Below, one piece after another: positions 36,121 through 44,647 of a stretch of DNA of 64,000 nucleotides (its first letter is position 1; every line of letters starts with the position of its first letter). The notes beneath the pieces were generated by a model. That model ran no database searches and was not told where the DNA came from. It saw only the letters and a program-made list of their open reading frames with translations. The position numbers and the translations under genes were made by a program. The stretch comes from Evansella alkalicola (GTDB taxonomy: Bacteria > Bacillota > Bacilli > Bacillales > Salisediminibacteriaceae): NCBI RefSeq assembly GCF_019042735.1, contig NZ_JAHQCR010000034.1, positions 168,987 to 232,986 of the forward strand. Direction: 5' to 3'.

Positions 36121-36183
36121 TTACGAAAAAATAGGACCGTACAAAGAGTTGTACGCCCACTTAACTAATATACACTTTTTCAA
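36121..36183 (-). CDS. Candidate leader peptide upstream of the MFS pump
   Basis: A 20-codon frame begins TTG 36183, five bases after AAAAGGAG, and reads MKKCILVKWAYNSLYGPIFS before TAA, ending 24 nt before the MFS start. A hairpin CGTACA/TGTACG lies inside it, with TTTTTT a little further on. Such leaders let ribosome stalling induce antibiotic pumps, as at B. subtilis bmrB-bmrCD. Translation is unproven, and a TTG start on a short frame may be chance. Confidence 0.35.
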   Translation of the reverse strand: MKKCILVKWAYNSLYGPIFS

Positions 36184-36434
36184 TTGTACTCCTTTTCATT
36201 AACTTTGTCATTTATGTAATTGATTCAGTTATAGTATAGTTTTTATTATTTCTAAAATTAAAATGTCATACAATACTCTATATGATAAATGTTTACTTTC
36301 TTCAATAAACCCTATAGTTATATGAAAGCATTCCATCTGTTCTACTCTCTCTAAATCAGACTATCCAAAAAATAAGTATATTAATTATTCTTTAAAACAA
36401 CCTAAAAGAAATACATAAATTAGGAGGATTTCTA

Positions 36435-37919
36435 ATGGCTCTTAAACGAATATTAATTCTTTTACTATGGTTTTGCTTTAGTATGGGGATGATTGCATGT
36501 GCTGAGGATACTGAAGAACCACCACAAGATGAAAATCAAAGCGATCCACAACAAGAGGAAGAGGCACCTGCTGGTGAAGAACAAGCAGATACGAATAGTA
36601 CAACACCAAAGAATGTCATTGTGATGATTGGTGATGGCATGGGTGTTGGACAAATGGAAGTTGCTCGCTTGTTCGAACATGGTAAAAATGGAGAATTATT
36701 TATGGAAACATTGCCAAACGTAGCATTATCTCGTACCTATTCGGCAGATAACATGGTAACTGATTCAGCTGCAGCTGGTACTGCATTAGCAAACGGTGAA
36801 AAAACAAACAATGGTATGCTAGGTGTTTCTCCAGATGGTGAAGAACTTACAAGTGTACTTGATATATTTCAAGAACAAGGGAAAACAGTAGGTATTGTAT
36901 CAACGAATACTGTGACAGATGCTACACCAGCAGGATTTGTAGCTAAAGTTGAAAGTCGCGCAGGTCAAGATGAAATTGCTAGACAAATATTTGAAGGACA
37001 ATATGATATTGCACTTGGTGGTGGTCGCAGAAATTTTGAACCTGATAGGCAGGATGGTAACGATTTAATTGAGGATTTCCTGGAAGCAGGCTATGAACTT
37101 GTAGAGACAAGGGACGAACTAATAGCTTATGAAGCTAACGAGGATACAAAACTCCTTGGACTATTTCACCCTTCCTTCATGAACTATGTTGGAGATCGTG
37201 AAGTTAATAACAGTGAAGAGCCGACTTTAGTTGAAATGACTGAGAAAGCGATTGAGAGAGCCTCTCTAGATGAAGATGGATTCTTCTTAATGATTGAGGG
37301 TGCAAGAATTGATCATATCTCTCACGCCGCCGACTTTGGTGGTATTTGGAGAGAAACTGTTGAATTTGATCATGCAGTAGAATATGCTGTAAATTGGGCA
37401 GAAGACGATGGAGAAACATTGGTACTTGTTTTAGCAGATCATGAAACGATGGGTGTTGCAGCAACGGAAGAAATGAATATTGATGCCCTCAAAGCAGTTG
37501 GGGTTTCTCCAGAGTACATGGCGCAGCAATTGGAAATAGACGAAGGTACTGGGAATTATACTGAAGAAAGTATTAAAGAAGTTTTTGCTGAATATGCAAA
37601 TATAGATATCTCTGATGAAGAGGTCAGAGAATTTCAAGAAAATGTTTGGGATGCTGATGATCCTGAAGGTCGTCTTATTTTAGAGCATGAAGTTGGATGG
37701 GAAATTGGAAGTATCATTGCCTATCACTATCGAGCAGGTGTAATTGACCGGCAAATTCGAGAAGAAAGTGATACTGGTGGCCACACTGGAAACATGGTTC
37801 CTGTATTTTCAATTGGTGTAGGAGCGGAAAGGTTTGAAGGTGTACTTGATAATATTGAAATCCCAAGAATGATTGCAGAAATAAGTGGTTATGAGTTTAC
37901 ATTGGGAGAAAATGATTAA
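36435..37919 (+). CDS. phoA: Alkaline phosphatase, PhoA family, lipoprotein
   Basis: This 494-residue secreted phosphomonoesterase has a signal sequence ending MIAC, giving probable lipidation at Cys22. A very acidic linker (about 24-56) follows. Metal and catalytic sites are Asp67 (MIGDGMG), nucleophile Ser111 (TDSAAAGTA), LVLADHETMG and DTGGHTGNMVP. The acidic surface fits a saline or alkaline habitat. No convincing PhoP box repeat (TTAACA) was found upstream. The ribosome site AGGAGG is strong. Two terminators follow in tandem. Confidence 0.9.
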   Translation: MALKRILILLLWFCFSMGMIACAEDTEEPPQDENQSDPQQEEEAPAGEEQADTNSTTPKNVIVMIGDGMGVGQMEVARLFEHGKNGELFMETLPNVALSRTYSADNMVTDSAAAGTALANGEKTNNGMLGVSPDGEELTSVLDIFQEQGKTVGIVSTNTVTDATPAGFVAKVESRAGQDEIARQIFEGQYDIALGGGRRNFEPDRQDGNDLIEDFLEAGYELVETRDELIAYEANEDTKLLGLFHPSFMNYVGDREVNNSEEPTLVEMTEKAIERASLDEDGFFLMIEGARIDHISHAADFGGIWRETVEFDHAVEYAVNWAEDDGETLVLVLADHETMGVAATEEMNIDALKAVGVSPEYMAQQLEIDEGTGNYTEESIKEVFAEYANIDISDEEVREFQENVWDADDPEGRLILEHEVGWEIGSIIAYHYRAGVIDRQIREESDTGGHTGNMVPVFSIGVGAERFEGVLDNIEIPRMIAEISGYEFTLGEND

Positions 37920-37929
37920 TCCTTAACAC

Positions 37930-37974
37930 AAAAAAGCCCACAGTTGACGATTTTAGTCATCTGTGGGCTTTTTT
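37930..37974 (+). terminator. Terminator of the alkaline phosphatase gene
   Basis: AAAAAAGCCCACAG (37930-37943) pairs with CTGTGGGCTTTTTT (37961-37974). Confidence 0.9.
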
Positions 37975-37983
37975 CTGAAAGGT

Positions 37984-38016
37984 AAAAAAAGGTGACCGTA
38001 ATGGCCACCTTTTTTA
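37984..38016. terminator. Second hairpin, shared with the broken gene
   Basis: AAAAAAAGGTGACC pairs with GGCCACCTTTTTTT allowing one mismatch. It lies directly after the stop codon of the minus-strand pseudogene at 38014, so it was probably that gene's terminator. Confidence 0.75.
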
Positions 38017-38235
38017 TGATACAAATACTCTGGGGTCGTATCGATGTTTATCTGCTGTAAACACCTCATTTTCGATCGTTTTTTCCCTTAAAGCGTTTAT
38101 TGCTTGTTACTTGTTCAAGCTAACCACCCCTCAAGGTAATCATGACGTTCGAAACCCATTTCCCTGTATCTTTGAAGAAGACGCTTATGTCCTCTTCAAT
38201 AAATATGATGTGCAAATTATAAATGTTTCATTCAT
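38014..38235 (-). pseudogene. Frameshifted small protein gene
   Basis: No continuous frame exists, but protein-like stretches follow one another on the minus strand in different frames. First comes HKRLLQRYREMGFERHDYLEGWLA. After a shift comes NALREKTIENEVFTADKHRYDPRVFVS, ending at a TAA that abuts a terminator. A possible start, ATG 38235 (MNETFI), lies in a third frame and has no clear ribosome site. The original family is unrecognised. At least two frame changes mean it is broken unless the read is wrong. Confidence 0.5.
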
Positions 38236-38572
38236 TAATTACTTTTATTTTTTACAATAATATTTACCTTTTCCACATCAACTTGAAGCACACTGTATTA
38301 CAGTTATTTATCTTCAAATGGTTCCTGAATAGCGCTATGTAATGGGTCTAGCCCCAAAGGCATTGTGAATGATGTCAGACACATAAATTTAATAATATTC
38401 CCTTGAGTTATTCATTTGGGCTATAGAATCTTCCATACTTGGTTAACAGTTTATACAGTGCTTATTAAATAACATACTATAACTTAAATTAAGATAAATG
38501 CACAGATTTTAGTTTCGTACGATAGACTAAATTTTTTCGGAACGGAACTTTTATGTTAGAAAGGAGAATTCG
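38236..38572. other. Intergenic region, no gene seen
   Basis: Apart from the decayed coding traces before it, this AT-rich stretch has no ORF, RNA motif or strong hairpin that I can see. It should carry the promoter of the Q-rich protein gene. Confidence 0.35.
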
Positions 38573-38950
38573 ATGTTTGGACCATTAGGGACAATGGCGA
38601 TTGGGCTTCTTAGTGGACAAAATCCACTTCAGCAATTATTCGGTGGCACTCAGATACAGGGGCAACAACCGCCGAGACCAACTTTATGGCAACAATTAAC
38701 AGGACAACAACAAACACAATCACCGTGGCAACAGCAATCTCCATGGGTACAACATTCGCCACCGTCAAATTGGCAGCCACAACAAAATACCTGGGTGAAT
38801 CCAACAACATACCAACAATGGGGTATGCAGCCACCTCAACAAAACTGGCATAATTACCAACAACCGTGGGGACAGCAACCAAACTACTTTGGAACTCCTC
38901 AACGAAATCAGCATCCTAGACAGTCTATACAACCATATCGAAGTTGGTAA
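38573..38950 (+). CDS. Gln/Pro/Trp-rich low-complexity protein (YppG-like)
   Basis: After a short Gly/Leu segment (MFGPLGTMAIGLLSGQNPLQQLFGG), the remaining 100 residues are almost only Gln, Pro, Trp, Asn, Ser and Tyr, with repeated WQQ, PWQQQSPW and QQPWGQQPN phrases. Composition recalls spore-coat-associated YppG and other adhesive or prion-like proteins. A coat role is an inference. GAAAGGAG precedes ATG 38573, and a hairpin follows. Confidence 0.65.
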   Translation: MFGPLGTMAIGLLSGQNPLQQLFGGTQIQGQQPPRPTLWQQLTGQQQTQSPWQQQSPWVQHSPPSNWQPQQNTWVNPTTYQQWGMQPPQQNWHNYQQPWGQQPNYFGTPQRNQHPRQSIQPYRSW

Positions 38951-38958
38951 AAAAATTA

Positions 38959-38986
38959 TAGCGTCTCACAATCGTGTGAGACGCTA
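38959..38986. terminator. Hairpin after the Q-rich protein gene
   Basis: TAGCGTCTCACA (38959-38970) pairs perfectly with TGTGAGACGCTA (38975-38986). It lies between convergent genes with A/T-rich flanks. Confidence 0.75.
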
Positions 38987-39012
38987 AATAATTGAGTATA
39001 TATTCGATTGAA

Positions 39013-39288
39013 TTAGTCATTCCTTCCTTTAGTTGATCTTTCTCTTAATAACTCCATCTTGCTTTTAATTCGTTGTTTTCTAGTGTCTGTTTCCCTTTGA
39101 TCTATACTAATTTTTTGAATAATATCCTTATTAGTATCACTAAAATCAATAATTAACCATGTTCCTTCTTTTATTTCATCTGGGAACTTATTTAAAGGAA
39201 CGACCTTTTCTTCTTCTTCGTCTCCTATTAATAAAACAACATGTTTTCCATCTACAATTCGGTCAACGACAGCTTTTATCTTTTTCAT
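39013..39288 (-). CDS. DUF3006-family protein
   Basis: This 91-residue protein matches the DUF3006 pattern: KAVVDRIVDGKHVVLLIGDEEEEKVVPLNKFPDEIKEGTWL at the N-terminus, then a charged helical tail (RKQRIKSKMELLRERS). It starts 24 nt after the MBL-HhH lipoprotein gene ends, with AGGTGG as ribosome site. DUF3006 genes are often found next to ComEC-like metallohydrolases, so the pair probably works together. The function is unknown. Confidence 0.8.
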   Translation of the reverse strand: MKKIKAVVDRIVDGKHVVLLIGDEEEEKVVPLNKFPDEIKEGTWLIIDFSDTNKDIIQKISIDQRETDTRKQRIKSKMELLRERSTKGRND

Positions 39289-39312
39289 TCAAATCACCAC
39301 CTGTTTATAGGT

Positions 39313-40566
39313 TTAATTTACACATGCTAAGCCTTCTTCTTTTATATCATTTAGTCTACCAGACCCTATTCCAGTAATTCTTGTTAATTTATTTATTGAT
39401 TGGAAAGGACGTAATTCAATTAACTCTGCTGCCCTTGCATCACCGATATGTGTAATAGCAGTCAATTGTTCCAGAGAAGCATTATTGATATCTATACAAT
39501 CAACTGTAGAAGAATTATTAGACCTTCTCGTTTCTTCTACATTGTCTTGTTTAGATTCACCTTGTTCATTATCATTATGATCAGCTTGAATTGTACCGTT
39601 TCTTTCCGTATGAATTGTATATGATTGACCATCAGTTTTTACGATGATCGATCCATGGATATCCGTACCATACAAGAGAATATCCATATTTTTTAATCTG
39701 TTAACCACTTCTACATGTGGATGCCCGTAACTGTTATTTGCACCTGCACTATATATAGCTACATCTGGTTTAATCGCATCTAAAAAAGCTTGTGTATTAG
39801 ATGTGCTGGATCCATGGTGTCCAAGTTGGAAAAAATCTGCTTCTAGGTCATATCCTCGATTAATAATATCCCTTTCACTATGCTCTACATCACCGGTTAA
39901 TATGAATTTCACATCACCATAAACAAAGCGAAGGGAGACACTACCGTCATTAAGGTCCCCTGTTAACATTTCGGGATGCAATACTTCTACGAGGGCTGAG
40001 TTAAAATGGAAGGTCTCTCCTGCTCTTGGTTCGTAGTATTCTGCTTCACTAGCTAATATGGCATCTAATACTCTTTCAAATGTCTGTGATGTATGTTCGT
40101 CTCCTGACATCCAAACTTCAGCTACATCAAAGTTTTCTATTACTTTATCCATCTGTCCTATATGATCGGCATGTGGGTGCGTCCCTATTAGTAAATCGAT
40201 ATTGGAAACACCGTGATTTTTCAAATAAGGAACAACATCATTTCTTTCATGCCTGCCTGCATCAACTAAAATGGTGAAATCGGGGCCTAGAAATAATGTT
40301 GCATCCCCTTGTCCAACATCTATGAAGTGGACTTCCATAACTCCATTAACATCAATAGATTCGACATCGGACTCATCGTACGTGATCGTCTCTGTCTCAT
40401 TTGTTACTATTTCATCTTCTTCATCAATATCCACTGATATATTATTGTCGATTTTTTCTTCCTCCTGAGGTATAACCTCAGAACCAGCCTCTCCACATGC
40501 TGAAAATAGTACAAAGGAAGCTAAAATAACTAATACTAAATAGATTATTTTATTTTTCAAAAACAT
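39313..40566 (-). CDS. Lipoprotein with ComEC-type MBL domain and C-terminal HhH
   Basis: This 417-residue exported protein has a lipobox, FSAC, with Cys24. Residues 25-75 are an acidic linker. The metallo-beta-lactamase domain (about 77-325) has HxHxDH as His130, His132, Asp134 and His135 (GTHPHADHIG). It continues with ILTGDVEHSERD and LGHHGSSTSN, as in the ComEC/Rec2 C-terminal domain. Residues about 358-417 form a helix-hairpin-helix pair (DINNASLEQLTAITHIGDARAAELIELRPF) like ComEA. It may be a surface nuclease or hydrolase binding DNA. No membrane channel part is present. Confidence 0.82.
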   Translation of the reverse strand: MFLKNKIIYLVLVILASFVLFSACGEAGSEVIPQEEEKIDNNISVDIDEEDEIVTNETETITYDESDVESIDVNGVMEVHFIDVGQGDATLFLGPDFTILVDAGRHERNDVVPYLKNHGVSNIDLLIGTHPHADHIGQMDKVIENFDVAEVWMSGDEHTSQTFERVLDAILASEAEYYEPRAGETFHFNSALVEVLHPEMLTGDLNDGSVSLRFVYGDVKFILTGDVEHSERDIINRGYDLEADFFQLGHHGSSTSNTQAFLDAIKPDVAIYSAGANNSYGHPHVEVVNRLKNMDILLYGTDIHGSIIVKTDGQSYTIHTERNGTIQADHNDNEQGESKQDNVEETRRSNNSSTVDCIDINNASLEQLTAITHIGDARAAELIELRPFQSINKLTRITGIGSGRLNDIKEEGLACVN

Positions 40567-40611
40567 ATGTACGTTCTTACTCCTTTCAAATTAAAACTTT
40601 TTCATTGGAGT

Positions 40612-40682
40612 AAATAAAAAATTCCCTGTTTCTTAATCAGTATGAAAAAATATCATCTCATACTATGATTGAAAAGGGAATT
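40612..40682 (-). terminator. Terminator of ilvE
   Basis: AATTCCCT (40620-40627) pairs with AGGGAATT (40675-40682), continuing through AATCA..AGTATGA pairing. A long T-run lies on the minus strand. Confidence 0.75.
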
Positions 40683-40713
40683 CTAAAATATTCATTTAAT
40701 TGGCTTGAAGTGC

Positions 40714-41784
40714 TTAAACCTCAATAGTCCAATTTAATTCATCTTCCATTTTTCCAGTTTGAATACCAGTAATAGTATCATATAGCTTTTTAGAAAGTTC
40801 TCCTGTTTCCCTATTGTTAATAATCATAATTTTATCTTGGAATCTAAATTCCCCAACAGGTGAGATAACAGCTGCAGTTCCTGTTCCAAATACTTCTTCA
40901 ACTATGCCATCTTCATAAGCCTGCACAAACTCTTCAAACGAAATTTTCTTTTCTGTCACAGGAATACCCCATTTTTTCAACAATTCAATGATAGACATTC
41001 TAGTAATTCCTTCTAAAATACTACCATTAAGCTCAGGCGTAACTACTTCACCGTTGATTTTAAAGAAAATATTCATGCTACCTACTTCTTCAATATATTT
41101 TTTCTCCACACCATCTAACCATAAAACTTGTGCAGCACCTTGCTCACTAGCTTTCTTTTGTGCTTTATACCCTGCACAGTAATTTCCAGCTGTCTTTGCA
41201 GTACCTGTTCCTCCTAATACTGCCCTTGTATATTCCTTCTCCACATTGATCGCAACTGGATGAATGCCTTCTGCATAATAAGCTCCAACCGGCGATAAAA
41301 TGATGATAAACTTATATGAATTCGCAGGCGCTACACGAAGATTAGTCTCTGTTGGTAATATAAATGGTCGAATATAGAGTGACGTTCCATCTTCCTTAGG
41401 AATCCATTCTTTCTCAACAGCAATTAATGTCTTTAGTCCTTTAAGGAAAAGCTCTTCATCTATTTCAGGGATACTTAACCTGTTGCATGAACGATTTAGC
41501 CTTTCAACGTTCTTTTCAGGTCTAAATAGCATTGTTTTACCATTTGTCCCGTAGTAAGCCTTTAATCCTTCAAATACTGTCTGTCCGTAATGAAATACCA
41601 TTGCAGCAGGATCTAAGGTAATCGGTTCATAAGGCACAACACGTGGACTATGCCAGCCATTATCAATATCGTAGTCCAATACAAACATATGATCCGTAAA
41701 ATACTTCCCAAACCCTAAAGCGTTTTCACTTGGCTTTGCTTTTCCGTTTGTTGTTTTCACAATTGTAATGTTGTCTTTATTCAT
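40714..41784 (-). CDS. ilvE: Branched-chain amino-acid aminotransferase
   Basis: This 356-residue fold-IV PLP enzyme exchanges the amino group between glutamate and the keto acids of Leu, Ile and Val. Features are MVFHYGQTVFEGLKAYYG near 63, RLSIPEIDEE, the PLP-lysine segment GGTGTAKTAGNYCAGY near 190, and EEVGSMNIFFKI with SILEGITRMS. It is closest to B. subtilis YwaA/IlvK in length. It stands alone, not in an ilv-leu operon, and has its own terminator. Confidence 0.92.
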   Translation of the reverse strand: MNKDNITIVKTTNGKAKPSENALGFGKYFTDHMFVLDYDIDNGWHSPRVVPYEPITLDPAAMVFHYGQTVFEGLKAYYGTNGKTMLFRPEKNVERLNRSCNRLSIPEIDEELFLKGLKTLIAVEKEWIPKEDGTSLYIRPFILPTETNLRVAPANSYKFIIILSPVGAYYAEGIHPVAINVEKEYTRAVLGGTGTAKTAGNYCAGYKAQKKASEQGAAQVLWLDGVEKKYIEEVGSMNIFFKINGEVVTPELNGSILEGITRMSIIELLKKWGIPVTEKKISFEEFVQAYEDGIVEEVFGTGTAAVISPVGEFRFQDKIMIINNRETGELSKKLYDTITGIQTGKMEDELNWTIEV

Positions 41785-41914
41785 CTTATCTCCCTCAACT
41801 TCCCCTTTGCTCGTTTAACGTGTTAAAAACTTCTGTTTTGACTATTCTAAATTTTTATGAAGAAAATTACAAGGTATATTATGAAATTATCATAATATTT
41901 TTATAAATGAACTC

Positions 41915-41943
41915 TTGACTTTTATGTTAGGATTTTGGATAAT
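41915..41943 (+). promoter_or_regulatory. Promoter of the T-box proBA transcript
   Basis: TTGACT (41915-41920), 17 nt, then GATAAT (41938-41943). The transcript would begin about 50 nt before the T-box stem I. Confidence 0.6.
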
Positions 41944-41999
41944 GATTAAAACTTATATTATGTAATGCTATGATTGGGGTTAGTAATTAGTTCGTTGTA

Positions 42000-42178
42000 C
42001 ATGAGAGAGTGGGATCCATTGGCTGAAAGTTCCCTTGTATAAACTCTAATGAACCTGCCCATGAGCTGTTAGTGATAAAGCTAACCGTTATCCCTACGTT
42101 ATTGGGAGAAAGTGGGTTATTTTACCAACAAAGGTGGTACCGCGGATATTTCCGTCCTTTTATAAGGAGGGTTTTTTT
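42000..42178 (+). promoter_or_regulatory. T-box riboswitch, proline type
   Basis: The T-box core AAAGGTGGTACCGCGGA is at 42130-42146. Stem I is short, with GTGGG near 42009 pairing with CCCA near 42058. The unpaired GAACCTG at 42051-42057 puts CCT (a proline codon) in the specifier position 42054-42056. The terminator arm TCCTT..AAGGAGGG followed by T8 ends the element. Uncharged tRNA-Pro would switch proBA on. Confidence 0.88.
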
Positions 42179-42232
42179 TATTTGCAAACAGTTTATCACT
42201 TTAAAGTGTGTTATAAAGAGAGGGAGTAAAAC

Positions 42233-43351
42233 ATGAAACAGCGGATAGTTGTGAAAATAGGTAGTAGTTCTCTTACGAACGATGTTGGTGGACTTTCTAT
42301 GAAAAAGCTCCGCGAACATACCAATGCTATCGCCAAACTTAAAAAAGAAGGTCATGAAGTTATTTTAATTTCATCAGGAGCTGTTGCTGCAGGATTTACT
42401 AAGCTTGGATATCCTTCTAGACCTGTAAAAATTGCTGGGAAGCAAGCTGCTGCTGCCATAGGACAGGTCTTATTAATGCAAGGTTATGGTGAGGTATTTT
42501 CACAGCATGGAATTGATGTGGCCCAACTGCTTTTAACACGTGGAGATTTTAGTAATGAAGCACAATACAGAAATGCGTATGCTACCTTAACAGAGCTATT
42601 AAAAAGAAATGTAATTCCAATTATTAATGAGAATGACTCTACCTCTATTGAAGAATTAACTTTTGGGGATAACGATATGCTTTCTGCATTAGTAAGCGGA
42701 TTAATTCACGCAGACCACTTAATAATATTAACGGATATCAATGGCCTATACGATGAAGATCCTAGAAAAAATCCATTGGCAAAGAGGTACACATACTTAC
42801 CTAACATACCAGATAGTTTATTAAAAAAGATTCATGCTACTACTTCTAAGTTGGGAACTGGCGGGATGCGCTCTAAAATTGAAGCGGCTAAAACAGCAAG
42901 TTCATTAGGCGTTAATACAATCTTTATTGGAACCGGATCTAGTGAACAAAAGCTACTCGATATACTGAATGGCCTAGGTGATGGTACTTACATTGGTCGT
43001 TCAACACAAAAGGTAATTAAAAGTAAAAAGCAGTGGATAGCCTTTCACTCCAATTCTAATGGAAAAATTGTTATAGATAATGGAGCTATTACTGCAGTTT
43101 TAGAAAAAGGGAAGAGCCTTCTTCCAGTTGGTATTAATGAGGTGTACGGGGATTTTCTTTCTGGAGATGTGGTTGAGGTTGTAAATCAGAAAGGAAAAGT
43201 GATAGGAAAAGGTCAAGTAAATTATTCTTCTGAACAATTAAAAGCAATTAAAGGATTGGATAGCCAAGAAGTAAAGCAAATTTTAGAGAGTTCTATTGCT
43301 GAGGCTATTCATCGAGATCATTGGATTACTTTTGTGGGAGATGATAAATAA
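42233..43351 (+). CDS. proB: Glutamate 5-kinase
   Basis: This 372-residue enzyme carries out the first step of proline synthesis, phosphorylating glutamate. The amino-acid kinase domain spans about 1-260 (VVKIGSSSLT, IPIINENDSTS, FGDNDMLSALVSGLI, GTGGMRSKIEAAKTA). A C-terminal PUA domain covers about 280-355 (GKSLLPVGINEVYGDFLSGDVVEVVN). GGGAG precedes ATG 42233. It overlaps proA by one base (TAATG) and is under the T-box, so proline synthesis responds to tRNA-Pro charging. Confidence 0.95.
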   Translation: MKQRIVVKIGSSSLTNDVGGLSMKKLREHTNAIAKLKKEGHEVILISSGAVAAGFTKLGYPSRPVKIAGKQAAAAIGQVLLMQGYGEVFSQHGIDVAQLLLTRGDFSNEAQYRNAYATLTELLKRNVIPIINENDSTSIEELTFGDNDMLSALVSGLIHADHLIILTDINGLYDEDPRKNPLAKRYTYLPNIPDSLLKKIHATTSKLGTGGMRSKIEAAKTASSLGVNTIFIGTGSSEQKLLDILNGLGDGTYIGRSTQKVIKSKKQWIAFHSNSNGKIVIDNGAITAVLEKGKSLLPVGINEVYGDFLSGDVVEVVNQKGKVIGKGQVNYSSEQLKAIKGLDSQEVKQILESSIAEAIHRDHWITFVGDDK

Positions 43352-44598
43352 TGAGTGTTGAACTAGTGACAAAAGCAGCGCTACTAAAAGACTTAACAGG
43401 TGTGCTTGGAGCAACTTCATCAGCTGATAAAAACGATGCACTTCTTGCTGTTGCTAAGGAATTGTTGAGTGAAATGTCTTACATTTTAGAAGAAAACAAG
43501 AAAGATCTACTAGCAGCTAGTGAAAAAGGTTTTCCAGAAGCGCTTTTAGACAGGTTAAAGTTAACAGAAGCTCGTATAAAAGATATGAGCGAAGCATTAA
43601 CTCAATTAACTGAGCTCAAAGATCCAATTGGAGAGGTAATTTCTGAAACTACAAGGCCTAATGGGTTGAAATTAAATAAAGTACGAGTACCTTTAGGCGT
43701 TATTGGTATGATTTACGAAGCTAGACCAAATGTAACAATCGATGCAGCAAGCCTATGTTTAAAGACAGGAAACGCGGTTTTACTAAGGGGAAGTTCTTCT
43801 GCTTCGCATTCAAATAAAGCGTTAGTTAAAGTGATTCATAAAGCGCTGGAAAAAACCAAGATTCCAAAAGACGCTGTTCAACTTCTAGAAGATACAAGTC
43901 GAGAGACAGCTGAAAAATTATTTACACTAAACGAATATTTAGACGTCCTTATTCCACGTGGCGGAGCGAATCTGATCAAATCAGTTATGGAAAAAGCATC
44001 TGTACCTGTGATTGAAACAGGTGTTGGGAATTGTCATGTTTTCATTGATAACACTGCGGACAAAAATATGGCCATTGAGGTCGTAACAAATGCAAAAACA
44101 CAGCGGCCTTCGGTGTGCAATGCTGCTGAAACGGTAATTGTGCATAAAGATTGGGCGAAATCTCATTTAACAGACCTTGTGGAGCATTTAGTGAATCATC
44201 GTGTGACACTAAAGGGAGATCACTCAGCAACTGAATTAGATAAGCGTATTGTTCCAGCTACTGAAGAAGATTGGAATATGGAGTATTTAGATTTAATATT
44301 AGCTGTAAAAATTGTTTCAAGTGTAGATGAAGCCATTAACCATATTAAAAGATATGGTACGAAGCATTCTGAATCAATTATTTCAAGGTCAGAGGAGAAT
44401 GTGAAACAGTTCATGACCTATGTAGATGCGGCAGCAGTATATCACAATGCGTCGACCCGATTTACAGATGGCTTTGAGTTTGGTTTCGGAGCTGAAATAG
44501 GTATAAGCACCCAAAAGTTACACGCTCGTGGACCTATGGGGTTAGAAGCACTCACTTCAACAAAATATCTAATATATGGAGAGGGCCAAACGAAATAG
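43351..44598 (+). CDS. proA: Gamma-glutamyl phosphate reductase
   Basis: The 415-residue NADPH-dependent reductase makes glutamate 5-semialdehyde from the ProB product. The family signature VIETGVGNCHVFIDNTADKNMA lies near 215. The catalytic cysteine follows in QRPSVCNAAETVIVH near 255, and the C-terminal FEFGFGAEIGISTQKLHARGPMGL is typical. It is translationally coupled to proB. The proline reductase gene (proC/proI) is not in the window. Confidence 0.95.
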   Translation: MSVELVTKAALLKDLTGVLGATSSADKNDALLAVAKELLSEMSYILEENKKDLLAASEKGFPEALLDRLKLTEARIKDMSEALTQLTELKDPIGEVISETTRPNGLKLNKVRVPLGVIGMIYEARPNVTIDAASLCLKTGNAVLLRGSSSASHSNKALVKVIHKALEKTKIPKDAVQLLEDTSRETAEKLFTLNEYLDVLIPRGGANLIKSVMEKASVPVIETGVGNCHVFIDNTADKNMAIEVVTNAKTQRPSVCNAAETVIVHKDWAKSHLTDLVEHLVNHRVTLKGDHSATELDKRIVPATEEDWNMEYLDLILAVKIVSSVDEAINHIKRYGTKHSESIISRSEENVKQFMTYVDAAAVYHNASTRFTDGFEFGFGAEIGISTQKLHARGPMGLEALTSTKYLIYGEGQTK

Positions 44599-44609
44599 TG
44601 GTCCCTCCC

Positions 44610-44647
44610 CCCACTGCCTATAATTGTAGTGGGTTTTTATTTTTTTA
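44610..44647 (+). terminator. Terminator of proBA
   Basis: CCCACT (44610-44615) pairs with AGTGGG (about 44628-44633), followed by TTTTTATTTTTTT. Confidence 0.78.

Noticed and set aside
36184..36434. PhoP box upstream of the alkaline phosphatase
   Set aside because: No direct TTAACA-type repeats with 11-nt phasing were found.
41849..41870. CodY-like motif upstream of ilvE
   Set aside because: The best alignment to AATTTTCWGAAAATT has about five mismatches, too many in such AT-rich DNA.
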